Assembly (NCBI GenBank): GCA_016193195.1
Contig: JACPSQ010000043.1
Location: forward strand, 1 to 11,022
DNA length: 11,022 nucleotides
Origin: Candidatus Omnitrophota bacterium
Lineage (GTDB): Bacteria; Omnitrophota; Gorgyraeia; Aquiviventales; Aquiviventaceae
Reading direction: 5' to 3'
This document shows positions 1-6,410 of the stretch, in pieces (position 1 is the first letter of the stretch; the number at the start of each line of letters is the position of its first letter). The notes under the pieces are model-generated. The model saw only the letters and a list, made by a program, of their open reading frames with translations. It was not told the DNA's origin and ran no database searches. The position numbers and the translations under genes are program-made.

Positions 1-1
1 G

Positions 2-8
2 AAGGAGG
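2..8 (+). promoter_or_regulatory. Strong Shine-Dalgarno site of tuf
   Basis: AAGGAGG lies seven bases before the tuf ATG. It is the best ribosome binding site in the window and shows that this organism uses a conventional anti-Shine-Dalgarno sequence. This matters because several genes that follow repeat-filled spacers have no such site. Confidence 0.85.
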
Positions 9-15
9 CGACCTA

Positions 16-1116
16 ATGGCCAAGGCGAAGTTCGAGCGGACCAAGCCCCACGTGAACATCGGGACGATCGGGCACGTCGACCACGGCAAGACCACCCTGA
101 CCTCCGCGATCACGAAGGTCCTCGCCACCAAGGGCCTCGCCCAGGCGAAGGCCTACGAGGAGATCGACAACGCCCCGGAGGAGAAGGAGCGCGGGGTGAC
201 GATCAACGTCCACCACGCCGAGTACGAGACGGAGGCCCGCCACTACGCCCACGTCGACTGCCCCGGGCATGCCGACTACATCAAGAACATGATCACCGGG
301 GCCGCCCAGATGGACGGGGCGATCCTCGTCGTCTCGGCGGTCGATGGGCCCATGCCCCAGACCCGGGAGCACATCCTCCTCGGCCGCCAGGTGGGCCTCC
401 CCACGATCGTCGTCTTCCTGAACAAGGTCGACGCCGTCGAGGATGCCGAGCTCCTCGACCTCGTCGAGCTCGAGGTCCGGGAGCTCCTGACGAAGTACGG
501 CTTCCCCGGGGAGAAGACCCCCGTCATCCGGGGGAGCGCCCTCCTCGCCGCCCAGGGCGACCCCGGCCCCCTCGGGGCGCCGGCGATCCTCCAGCTCATG
601 GCGGCCGTCGACACGGCGATCCCGACCCCGCTCCGGGCGACCGACAAACCCTTCCTCATGTCGGTGGAGGACGTCTTCTCGATCACGGGCCGCGGGACGG
701 TCGGGACGGGCCGGGTCGAGCGCGGCCAGGTCAAGGTCGGCGACACGGTCGAGGTCGTCGGCCTGAAGCCCACCCGGAGCTCCGTCGTGACCGGGATCGA
801 GATGTTCCGCAAGCTCCTCGACCAGGGGGTCGCCGGGGACAACCTCGGGGTCCTCCTCCGGGGCCTCGAGAAGGCCGACCTCCAGCGGGGGATGGTCCTC
901 GCCGCCCCGGGCTCGATCACCCCCCACACGACCTTCACCGACGTCACCGGGACGGTCACGCTCCCCCCGGGGACCGAGATGGTCATGCCCGGGGACAACG
1001 TCCGGGTGACCGTCGAGCTCCTCCAGCCCGTCGCGATGGAGAAGGAGCAGCGCTTCGCCGTGCGAGAAGGCGGAAAAACCGTCGGGGCGGGCGTCATCAC
1101 CGAGATCGTGAAGTGA
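16..1116 (+). CDS. tuf: Elongation factor Tu with a ~30-residue internal deletion in domain 3
   Basis: EF-Tu is the GTPase that delivers aminoacyl-tRNA to the ribosomal A site. All GTPase motifs are present: GHVDHGKT (19-26), RGVTIN (59-64), DCPGH (81-85), NKVD (136-139) and SAL (174-176). Domain 2 is recognisable (GRGTVGTGRVERG, with Gly where Val or Ala is usual), and the C-terminus REGGKTVGAG is normal. The protein is 366 residues against about 394-400 for the family. The shortfall is one block: PHTTF (303-307) runs directly into TDVTG (308-312), omitting the roughly 30 residues that normally carry the GGRHTPFF and RPQFYFRT motifs. The reading frame is intact. Codons end almost only in C or G and leucine is mostly CTC, unlike the ribosomal genes downstream. 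It could be a divergent or decaying second tuf copy, or an assembly collapse. Identification as EF-Tu is certain; the status of the deletion is not. Confidence 0.95.
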   Translation: MAKAKFERTKPHVNIGTIGHVDHGKTTLTSAITKVLATKGLAQAKAYEEIDNAPEEKERGVTINVHHAEYETEARHYAHVDCPGHADYIKNMITGAAQMDGAILVVSAVDGPMPQTREHILLGRQVGLPTIVVFLNKVDAVEDAELLDLVELEVRELLTKYGFPGEKTPVIRGSALLAAQGDPGPLGAPAILQLMAAVDTAIPTPLRATDKPFLMSVEDVFSITGRGTVGTGRVERGQVKVGDTVEVVGLKPTRSSVVTGIEMFRKLLDQGVAGDNLGVLLRGLEKADLQRGMVLAAPGSITPHTTFTDVTGTVTLPPGTEMVMPGDNVRVTVELLQPVAMEKEQRFAVREGGKTVGAGVITEIVK

Positions 1117-1178
1117 GTTCATAGTTCATAGTTCATAGTTCGGAGTTCGGTGTCACACCGAACACCGAACAACGAACA
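1117..1178. repeat. Inverted heptamer-array spacer, tuf-rpsJ
   Basis: The left arm is a 7-base tandem array beginning at the last base of the tuf stop: AGTTCAT three times, then AGTTCGG twice (1116-1150). The right arm is CCGAACA, CCGAACA, ACGAACA (1158-1178). The centre is a perfect inverted repeat, GTTCGGTGT (1145-1153) with ACACCGAAC (1155-1163), separated by one base. There is no T-run after it, so it does not look like a classical terminator. Confidence 0.85.
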
Positions 1179-1185
1179 GGGTGAC

Positions 1186-1494
1186 ATGGCGCAGGCACCG
1201 CGAATTCGAATTAAATTGAAGGCTCACGACCATCGGGTCCTGGACCTCTCCACCAGAGAGATTATCGAGACCGCCCAACGCACCGGCGCAAAGATTGCGG
1301 GGCCGATTCCATTGCCGTCTAAGCGGGAGCTGTACACGGTGCTGCGTTCCCCGTTCATCGATAAGAAAGCCCGTGAGCAGTTCCAGCTGGTGACGCACAA
1401 GCGTCTCGTGGACATCTTGGAGCCGACGTCGAAAACCATTGACGCGCTGCGGAAACTCAACCTCCCGTCCGGCGTGTATGTGGAAGTCAAATGA
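1186..1494 (+). CDS. rpsJ: 30S ribosomal protein S10
   Basis: S10 is a small-subunit head protein that in many bacteria also acts in Nus-factor antitermination. The 102-residue product has the family pattern: IRIKLKAHDHRVLD near the N-terminus, GPIPLPSKRE in the middle, and the C-terminal SGVYVEVK. I chose the ATG at 1186 because the homologous region begins with MAQAPRIRIKLKA and the length then matches the usual ~103 residues. An upstream GTG at 1150 is in frame but would translate the repeat spacer. A GGTGA one base upstream of the start is a poor, very close Shine-Dalgarno match. It is the first gene of the S10 cluster, and its stop codon overlaps the first unit of the next repeat array. 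Confidence 0.96.
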   Translation: MAQAPRIRIKLKAHDHRVLDLSTREIIETAQRTGAKIAGPIPLPSKRELYTVLRSPFIDKKAREQFQLVTHKRLVDILEPTSKTIDALRKLNLPSGVYVEVK

Positions 1495-1578
1495 GTGACG
1501 AGTGCCGAGTGACCAGTGCCGAGTGGGTTTGCGTCCGCTCTTTCACTCACCACTCACCACTCACCACTCGACACTAAA
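1493..1578. repeat. Inverted GAGTG heptamer hairpin, rpsJ-rplC
   Basis: Five left heptamers (GAGTGAC, GAGTGCC, GAGTGAC, CAGTGCC, GAGTGGG; 1493-1527) begin inside the rpsJ stop codon. Five right heptamers (CACTCAC three times, CACTCGA, CACTAAA; 1544-1578) end directly against the rplC ATG. Aligning 1494 with 1575, I count 24 of 32 positions as Watson-Crick pairs. The loop is about 16-20 bases. The fold would place stop and start codons side by side at the base of the stem. Confidence 0.9.
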
Positions 1579-2310
1579 ATGCTTGGTCTTCTCGGGAAGA
1601 AGTTGGGGATGACGCACGTCTACGACGAGTATGGCCGTCGTATGGCTGTCACGGCGGTCCAGGCCGGACCGTGCATGGTGCTCCAGTTCCGTGAACCCAA
1701 TCGCCATGGCTACCAGGCCGTTCAGGTGGGCTTTGAGCCGATCAAGGAGTCGCGGCTGAGAAAGCCGGAGCTGGGGCAGTTCAAGAAGGCAGGCCTTGGC
1801 CCATTCCGCTACGTGCGGGAATTCCGCACTGAAACGGCCGGTGGCAACGGCGGCGAGTGGAAGGTTGGCCAGCCGTTGACCGTTGAGATCTTCAAAGTCT
1901 ACGAGCTGGTCGACGTCACCGGGGTGTCGATCGGCAAGGGGTTTCAGGGTGGGATGAAACGGTGGCACTGGAAGGGAGGCCCGAAAACCCACGGATCGAC
2001 GTCTCACCGTGCTCCCGGATCGATTGGGTCCACCACGACACCGGGCCGCGTGTTCCGGGGACACCATCTTCCCGGCCACATGGGGCAAGATCGCGTCACG
2101 GTTCAGAACGTCCGGATCGTGGGTCTTGATCCATTGCACCATCTCCTCCTCATCGAGGGGGCGATTCCTGGGGCTCGGCGCGAGCTGGTCATGGTTACGA
2201 AATCGATCAAGCGGCCCGGCGTCATCAAGAAGCCGCAGGCCTTCCAGACCATCGTGGAAGAAGAAGAGCTGAGCAAGACCGCAAAGGCGATCAAAGCCAC
2301 GAAGAAATAA
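1579..2310 (+). CDS. rplC: 50S ribosomal protein L3
   Basis: L3 is a primary 23S rRNA-binding protein whose extended loop approaches the peptidyl-transferase centre. The 243-residue product starts MLGLLGKKLGMTHVYDEYG, the standard L3 N-terminus. It contains the family signature GFQGGMKRWHWKGGPKTHGS followed by HRAPGSIGS, TPGRVFRGHHLPGHMG and RVTVQNV. The C-terminus has a charged, lysine-rich tail beyond the core. I chose the ATG at 1579 from homology; an upstream in-frame start at 1516 only translates the repeat. There is no Shine-Dalgarno sequence before the ATG: the preceding bases are the last heptamers of the inverted repeat. Translation may depend on coupling to rpsJ, which is inference. 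Confidence 0.96.
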   Translation: MLGLLGKKLGMTHVYDEYGRRMAVTAVQAGPCMVLQFREPNRHGYQAVQVGFEPIKESRLRKPELGQFKKAGLGPFRYVREFRTETAGGNGGEWKVGQPLTVEIFKVYELVDVTGVSIGKGFQGGMKRWHWKGGPKTHGSTSHRAPGSIGSTTTPGRVFRGHHLPGHMGQDRVTVQNVRIVGLDPLHHLLLIEGAIPGARRELVMVTKSIKRPGVIKKPQAFQTIVEEEELSKTAKAIKATKK

Positions 2311-2315
2311 CCCCC

Positions 2316-2372
2316 GTTCTGCGTCTCTGCGTGGTGCGTCGTGCGTGAACGCAGATACGCAGATACGCAGAA
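2316..2372. repeat. Inverted TGCGT-type repeat hairpin, rplC-rplD
   Basis: The left arm has TTCTGCGT and CTCTGCGT units (2317-2332). The right arm has ACGCAGAT twice and ACGCAGAA (2349-2372), an 8-base period. Segments 2317-2332 and 2357-2372 are complementary at 15 of 16 positions. A 21-base run at 2326-2346 is identical to 10786-10806 in the rpsE-rplO spacer, so the two spacers share a repeat family. Confidence 0.88.
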
Positions 2373-2380
2373 ACGAACCT

Positions 2381-3022
2381 ATGCTCACGCTGAAGGTATT
2401 CGACCTGAACAGGACTGAGGTGGGGCAACTGACGCTGGACGAGACGGTGTGGGGCGGGCGGGTGAACCTTGGGGTGCTGTCGCAGGCGGTCGCGATGTAT
2501 CGGGCCAACCTGCGCGCCGGGACCGCTTCCACCAAGACGCGCGGGGATGTCTCCGGCGGCGGGAAGAAACCCTGGAAGCAAAAGCACACCGGGCGAGCGC
2601 GGGCGGGCTCGATCCGTTCTCCGTTGTGGCGCCATGGGGGCTCGGTCTTCGGTCCGCGTCCGCGCGATTTCTCCTATCGGCTGCCTCAGGCGATTCGTCA
2701 GAAGGCGCTCCTGGAAAGCCTCAAAGGAAAACTCCAGGATCAGGAGCTGGTCGTGATCGACCAGTTGGCGGCGGATGCGCCGAAGACAAAGCCCTTCGCG
2801 GGGCTGAGGAAGACGTTCCAAGCGCGGGGGAAGTCGGTCATCGTCTTAGACCAACCCTCCGGAGCGCTCGTGCAATCGCTGCGGAATCTCGATGGGTTTG
2901 AGCTGTGCAGCGCCGCCAACCTGAACGCGCACGATGTCCTCAATGCCAATAAGGTTCTCATGACCAAACCGGCGTTTGAGCAACTCGAACGAAGAATGAA
3001 AGGGGCGGGGATCTTGTCATGA
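2381..3022 (+). CDS. rplD: 50S ribosomal protein L4
   Basis: L4 binds 23S rRNA, lines part of the exit tunnel with an extended loop, and in some bacteria regulates the S10 operon. The 213-residue product carries the signature GGGKKPWKQKHTGRARAG (59-76) in the tunnel loop, followed by GGSVFGPRPRDFSY. The C-terminal domain ends near VLMTKPAFEQLERR. I placed the start at the ATG at 2381 (MLTLKVFDLNRTEVG) from homology; an in-frame ATG at 2345 lies inside the repeat and would add repeat-encoded residues. No Shine-Dalgarno sequence precedes 2381. The stop overlaps the rplW start (ATGA). Confidence 0.96.
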   Translation: MLTLKVFDLNRTEVGQLTLDETVWGGRVNLGVLSQAVAMYRANLRAGTASTKTRGDVSGGGKKPWKQKHTGRARAGSIRSPLWRHGGSVFGPRPRDFSYRLPQAIRQKALLESLKGKLQDQELVVIDQLAADAPKTKPFAGLRKTFQARGKSVIVLDQPSGALVQSLRNLDGFELCSAANLNAHDVLNANKVLMTKPAFEQLERRMKGAGILS

Positions 3023-3300
3023 GGCCGGCAACTGAGATCGTCAAGCGAGTCCTCCAGACCGAGAAGGGAACACGTCTGGCGTCACACAACCAATATGTGG
3101 TGGGGGTGGCCCTTGACGCCAACAAGGTGGACATTAGACGGGCCGTGGAGGAGCTGTTCAGCGTCGATGTGCTCCAGGTCAATACGCAGATCCACCACGG
3201 CAAATGGCGGCGGCTGTCCAATCGGAGGGGTCGCCGGCCTGACTGGAAGCGGGCATTCGTGACACTCGCCACTGGGCAGAAGATCGAAGTCAAAACCTAA
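3019..3300 (+). CDS. rplW: 50S ribosomal protein L23
   Basis: L23 sits beside the polypeptide exit tunnel and is the docking site for trigger factor and SRP. The 93-residue product has the usual order: IVKRVLQTEKGT at the N-terminus, NQYVVGVALDANKVDIRRAVE in the middle, then VNTQIHHGKWRRL and the basic RRGRRPDWKRAFVTL. Length matches the family. The ATG overlaps the rplD stop by four bases, which suggests translational coupling. A purine-rich GGGGCGGGG eight bases upstream could act as a weak ribosome binding site. Confidence 0.95.
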   Translation: MRPATEIVKRVLQTEKGTRLASHNQYVVGVALDANKVDIRRAVEELFSVDVLQVNTQIHHGKWRRLSNRRGRRPDWKRAFVTLATGQKIEVKT

Positions 3301-3301
3301 C

Positions 3302-3379
3302 CGTATCTGCGTATCTGCGTATCTGCGTCTTGCGTGGCCACGCAGTCACGCACCACGCACTACGCAGCACGCAGAAACG
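3302..3379. repeat. Inverted CGTATCTG / ACGCA repeat hairpin, rplW-rplB
   Basis: The left arm has three exact copies of CGTATCTG (3302-3325), then CGTCTTG. The right arm has seven-base ACGCA-containing units to 3379. The centre is a perfect 14-base palindrome, TGCGTGGCCACGCA (3331-3344). The ends also pair: 3302-3312 against 3369-3379 at 10 of 11 positions. This belongs to the same TGCGT family as the spacers before rplD and rplO. Confidence 0.88.
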
Positions 3380-3388
3380 TAACGCCAG

Positions 3389-4219
3389 ATGGGAATCAAG
3401 ACACATAAGCCGACCACCCCGACGATGCGGTACCAGATCACCGCTGACTTCTCGGAGATCACCACCTCCGAACCCGAAAAGCGGCTCCTGGAGCCCATGA
3501 GGAAAACCGGAGGCCGCAATCACCATGGCCACATCACCAGCCGGTTCATGGGGGGCGGGCACAAGCAGATGTACCGGCGGATCGATTTCTATCGGCGGGA
3601 TAAGGCGGGCGTCGAGGCGAAGGTGCTCTCGATCGAGTACGATCCGAATCGGAGCTCGCGGATCTCGCTGCTCCAGTACCCAGACGGGGAGAAGCGGTAC
3701 ATCCTCTGGCCGGAGGGACTCGCGGTCGGGGCGACCGTGTGCGCCGGCGAGGAGGCGGAGGTCAAAGTCGGGAACGCGGTTCCGTTGCGTCGCATCCCGC
3801 CCGGGCAGATGATTCACAATATCGAGCTTCAGCAACATCGCGGCGCGCAGATCGTTCGTTCCGCCGGCTCATGGGCCATGATTCAGGCCAAGGAGGGAGA
3901 CGTGGCTCACGTGAAGTTGCCGTCCGGCGAAGTGCGTCTTGTGAGTCTTGATTGCTGGGCGACGGTCGGCCAGGTGGGTCACGCGGAGCATAAGATGCTC
4001 GTGATCGGAAAGGCCGGGCGTTCCCGTTGGCTGGGGCGCAAACCCCATGTGCGCGGGGTTGCCATGAACCCGGTCGATCACCCTCATGGGGGAGGCGAGG
4101 GGAAGTCCGGGCAGGGGAACCCTCACCCCGTCTCCCCGTGGGGCTGGCATACCAAGGGCCGCAAGACCCGCAATCGCAACAAGTATTCACGGCGCGTCAT
4201 TGTCAGCCGCAGGAGATGA
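3389..4219 (+). CDS. rplB: 50S ribosomal protein L2
   Basis: L2 is a core large-subunit protein needed for subunit association and peptidyl-transferase activity. The 276-residue product has the canonical length and order: KTHKPTTPTMRY at the N-terminus, GRNHHGHITSRFMGGGHK, an RNA-binding middle domain, then MNPVDHPHGGGEG and SPWGWHTKGRKTR. The first histidine of DHPHGGG is residue 231 and corresponds to the E. coli histidine (H229) linked to peptidyl transfer. The start at 3389 matches the family N-terminus. No Shine-Dalgarno sequence is visible before it; it lies nine bases beyond the repeat hairpin. Confidence 0.97.
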   Translation: MGIKTHKPTTPTMRYQITADFSEITTSEPEKRLLEPMRKTGGRNHHGHITSRFMGGGHKQMYRRIDFYRRDKAGVEAKVLSIEYDPNRSSRISLLQYPDGEKRYILWPEGLAVGATVCAGEEAEVKVGNAVPLRRIPPGQMIHNIELQQHRGAQIVRSAGSWAMIQAKEGDVAHVKLPSGEVRLVSLDCWATVGQVGHAEHKMLVIGKAGRSRWLGRKPHVRGVAMNPVDHPHGGGEGKSGQGNPHPVSPWGWHTKGRKTRNRNKYSRRVIVSRRR

Positions 4220-4238
4220 TGGGCCGCTCACAGCTTCC

Positions 4239-4314
<76 letters not shown>

Positions 4315-4341
4315 CAGCTCAGAATCTTCCGGGAGTAGCGC

Positions 4342-4680
4342 ATGGGACGCTCGACCAAGAAGGGCGCGTTCGTGGATGAACCGCTGCTGCGAAAGGTCCA
4401 GATCGCGCAGCAGACGAGAGACCGTCGACCAATCAAGACGTGGTCCCGTCGCTCCACCATTACGCCAGACTTCATTGGGCTCAACTTTTCGGTGCACAAC
4501 GGGAAGGCGTTTAGTCCCATCTACGTCACAGAGAACATGGTGGGGCATAAGCTGGGCGAGTTCTCGCCGACACGGACGTTTCGGAAGCACGGCGGGGTGA
4601 AGAAGGCCGTGACAGGCCCAACCGGGACCGTGTCGAGTCCGGCTCCGGCGGCACCCGCGGCAGCGGAGAAAGCGAAATGA
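4342..4680 (+). CDS. rpsS: 30S ribosomal protein S19 with Ala/Pro-rich C-terminal tail
   Basis: S19 is in the small-subunit head near the A-site finger and pairs with S13. The conserved core is clear: MGRSTKKGAFVDEPLLRKV, WSRRSTITPDFIGLNFSVHNGK, and VTENMVGHKLGEFSPTRTFRKHGG. The product is 112 residues against about 90-95 for the family. The excess is a C-terminal tail rich in Ala, Pro and Ser that ends AAAEKAK, probably disordered. The start is supported by GGGAG six bases upstream, one of the few proper ribosome binding sites after a repeat spacer. The stop codon abuts the next palindromic element. Confidence 0.96.
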   Translation: MGRSTKKGAFVDEPLLRKVQIAQQTRDRRPIKTWSRRSTITPDFIGLNFSVHNGKAFSPIYVTENMVGHKLGEFSPTRTFRKHGGVKKAVTGPTGTVSSPAPAAPAAAEKAK

Positions 4681-4821
4681 TCCCCCCACCTTCCTATCAA
4701 GGCGGCGTCGGTGAGGAAACCTATGGAACGCCGCCTTGATCAACGCGTCATGCACGAGATCTTTCTCTCTGTAGGGACTCTGGGGTCCCGCCGGTTGGCG
4801 GGACCCAGGAAGGTGGGGGGA
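4681..4821. repeat. Three-stem palindromic element, rpsS-rplV
   Basis: An outer 15-base perfect inverted repeat (4681-4695, TCCCCCCACCTTCCT; 4807-4821) encloses two perfect hairpins. One is a 13-bp stem at 4696-4708/4728-4740 (ATCAAGGCGGCGT). The other is a 10-bp stem at 4783-4792/4797-4806 (GGGTCCCGCC, loop GGTT). The first outer arm begins right after the rpsS stop; the last includes the A of the rplV ATG and its likely ribosome binding site. A related element lies at 9768-9862. Confidence 0.92.
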
Positions 4822-5159
4822 TGATCGCCAAAGCCATCGCCCGTTATGTTCGGATAACCCCCCGCAAGGTGGGGTATCTCGTGGGCCCGCTGCGCAAGCG
4901 AAGCGTCGCGGAGGCGCTCGCCTTGCTCTCGACGACGAACCGGCGGGCGGCGAAACCAGTCGCGAAACTCGTCGCCTCGGCATTTGCCAATGCCCGGCAG
5001 CGCTACCCTGAGCTGCGCGAGGACGAGGTGATCATCAGCAAGGCGATTGCGAACGAGGGCCCGAGGTGGAAGCGCTTTCGCGCAGCCGCCTTCGGGCGCG
5101 CGGCACGCGTCTTGAAGCGAACCACCCACATCACCGTCGAACTGGAGAAGAAAGCATGA
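4821..5159 (+). CDS. rplV: 50S ribosomal protein L22
   Basis: L22 contacts all 23S rRNA domains and its hairpin narrows the exit tunnel. The 112-residue product has the standard pattern: AIARYVRITPRKVGYLVGPLR near the start, KPVAKLVASAFANA, then the tunnel-loop region GPRWKRFRAAAFGRA and the terminal THITVELEKK. Length is normal. The ATG at 4821 has AGGAAGGTG (4807-4815) five bases upstream, but that site and the A of the ATG lie in the right arm of the outer stem of the preceding palindromic element. If the stem forms in RNA, initiation would be occluded. Confidence 0.96.
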   Translation: MIAKAIARYVRITPRKVGYLVGPLRKRSVAEALALLSTTNRRAAKPVAKLVASAFANARQRYPELREDEVIISKAIANEGPRWKRFRAAAFGRAARVLKRTTHITVELEKKA

Positions 5160-5165
5160 CAGACA

Positions 5166-5240
5166 GAATGCGGAATGCGGAATGCGGAATGCGGAATGTT
5201 CTTGCCCTACACCCCGCACCCCGTACTCCGAATTCCACAC
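5166..5240. repeat. Heptamer-array spacer with degenerate right arm, rplV-rpsC
   Basis: GAATGCG is repeated four times from 5166 to 5193, followed by GAATGTT. The right side (about 5211-5238) has diverged units such as CCGCACC, CCGTACT and CCGAATT, only partly complementary to the left. Because the unit contains ATG and the period is seven, the array presents ATG in all three frames ahead of rpsC. Two of these open short extensions in frame with or overlapping rpsC. Confidence 0.8.
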
Positions 5241-5249
5241 GGGGTTACG

Positions 5250-5966
5250 ATGGGTCATAAGGTCAACCCGCAGTGCCTGCGGCTCCAGATCTCCCGCGCC
5301 TGGCGGTCGCGCTGGTTCGCCCCGAGCAAAAAACTCTTTCTGCAACAACTGCAAGAGGATCGCAAGATCCGTGAGCTGCTTCAGAAAGAGCTGAGCTCGG
5401 CTGCGGTGTCGCGCGTGGTGATTGAGCGATCCGCGGAGAAGCTCCGCATCGCGATCCACACGGCGCGCCCCGGCATTCTCATCGGTCGAAGGGGAGAGAG
5501 CATCCAACGGCTCGAGAAGGCGATCGAGCAGATCACCGGGACTGGGCAGCAGCTCAAGATCGACCCGGTGGAGATCACGAATCCGGCCGTCGAGGCGCAG
5601 CTCATCGCCGACTCCCTGGCGTTTCAGCTTGAGAAGCGCATTGCGTTTCGACGGGCCATGAAACGGGCGATCCAGCAGGCGATGGACTCGAAGGAGTGCA
5701 AGGGAATCAAGGTCGTCTGCGATGGCCGGCTGGCGGGAGCGGAAATGACCCGGCGTGAAGCCTACCGAGCCGGGACGGTCCCTCTCGGGACCTTACGCTC
5801 CAACATCGAGTTCGGTGTCTCGACGGCCCACACGACCGCCGGATGCATCGGAACCAAGGTCTGGGTGTGTCGGGGGGACCTGGTGCCTTTGGAGCGGGAG
5901 AAGGCAAAGCCGCGCGCGCGAGTCGTGAGCGAAACCGCAGCCGCTCCCCAACCACCGGCGGGTTGA
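5250..5966 (+). CDS. rpsC: 30S ribosomal protein S3
   Basis: S3 lies at the mRNA entry tunnel and contributes to mRNA unwinding. The 238-residue product begins MGHKVNPQCLRLQISRAW, the usual S3 N-terminus. It has the KH-domain loop GRRG (79-82) in ILIGRRGESI and the C-terminal domain with GRLAGAEMTRREAYRAGTVP followed by HTTAGCIGTKVWV. A short Ala/Pro-rich tail follows. I preferred the ATG at 5250; an in-frame ATG at 5175 would add 25 residues encoded by the heptamer repeat. The ribosome binding site is weak (GGGG about six bases upstream). Confidence 0.96.
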   Translation: MGHKVNPQCLRLQISRAWRSRWFAPSKKLFLQQLQEDRKIRELLQKELSSAAVSRVVIERSAEKLRIAIHTARPGILIGRRGESIQRLEKAIEQITGTGQQLKIDPVEITNPAVEAQLIADSLAFQLEKRIAFRRAMKRAIQQAMDSKECKGIKVVCDGRLAGAEMTRREAYRAGTVPLGTLRSNIEFGVSTAHTTAGCIGTKVWVCRGDLVPLEREKAKPRARVVSETAAAPQPPAG

Positions 5967-5987
5967 AGAACCGGCTGAGGTCTTCCC

Positions 5988-6407
5988 ATGGCGATGCTGC
6001 TGCCAAAACGCGTCAAGTATCGAAAAGCCTTCCGGGGCAAGCGGCGGGGCGTCGCGAAAGGCGGGACGACGTTGGCGTTTGGCGCATTCGGCCTGAAGGC
6101 GCAGGAGAATGGCTGGGTGACTGCGGCCCAGATCGAGTCATGCCGGGTGGCGATCAGCCGTTCCCTCAGTCGGGGCGGCAAGGCCTGGGTGAGAATCTTC
6201 CCGGACAAACCGGTGACGACCCATGGCCAGGAGAAGCCCATGGGGGCTGGAAAGGGACTCGTCGACCACTGGGTTGCGGTCGTGAAGCGGGGTCGTGTGT
6301 TGTTTGAGGTCGATGGCATCCCCGAGCCGCTGGCAAAAGACACCTTTCGTTTGGCGGCCTGCAAGCTTCCGCTCCGAACCGGCTTCGTGAGCCGAACAGG
6401 GGCATGA
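5988..6407 (+). CDS. rplP: 50S ribosomal protein L16
   Basis: L16 helps position A-site tRNA on the large subunit. The 139-residue product has the characteristic start MLLPKRVKYRK, preceded here by two residues, then KGGTTLAFGAFGLKAQ, RVFPDKP-type IRIFPDKPVT (here VRIFPDKPVT) and MGAGKGLVDHWVAVV, and it ends within the usual size range. The ATG at 5988 has GAGGT six bases upstream, which fits better than the second in-frame ATG at 5994. It follows rpsC by only 21 bases with no repeat, and rpmC follows three bases after its stop. Confidence 0.96.
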   Translation: MAMLLPKRVKYRKAFRGKRRGVAKGGTTLAFGAFGLKAQENGWVTAAQIESCRVAISRSLSRGGKAWVRIFPDKPVTTHGQEKPMGAGKGLVDHWVAVVKRGRVLFEVDGIPEPLAKDTFRLAACKLPLRTGFVSRTGA

Positions 6408-6410
6408 GGG

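Noticed and set aside
13..1122. A 369-codon open frame on the minus strand opposite tuf, and other long minus-strand frames such as 5762-6535 and 7389-8294
   Set aside because: They are mirror frames of high-GC coding sequence. Their translations are low-complexity (rich in Arg, Asp, Gly, Pro) with no recognisable family, and the + strand genes are certain.
1117..1178. Hairpins as factor-independent terminators
   Set aside because: None of the spacer hairpins is followed by a run of T, and they occur between genes that should be co-transcribed.
1150..1185. Upstream starts extending rpsJ (1150), rplC (1516), rplD (2345) and rpsC (5175)
   Set aside because: The added residues only translate the repeat spacers, and the family N-termini begin at the downstream ATG in each case.
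2449..2901. 150-codon + strand frame overlapping rplD
   Set aside because: It is an alternative frame of rplD with no family resemblance.
4681..4820. Insertion sequence or transposase remnant
   Set aside because: No coding frame or transposase-like sequence, no target-site duplication that I can see; only a compact palindromic element.
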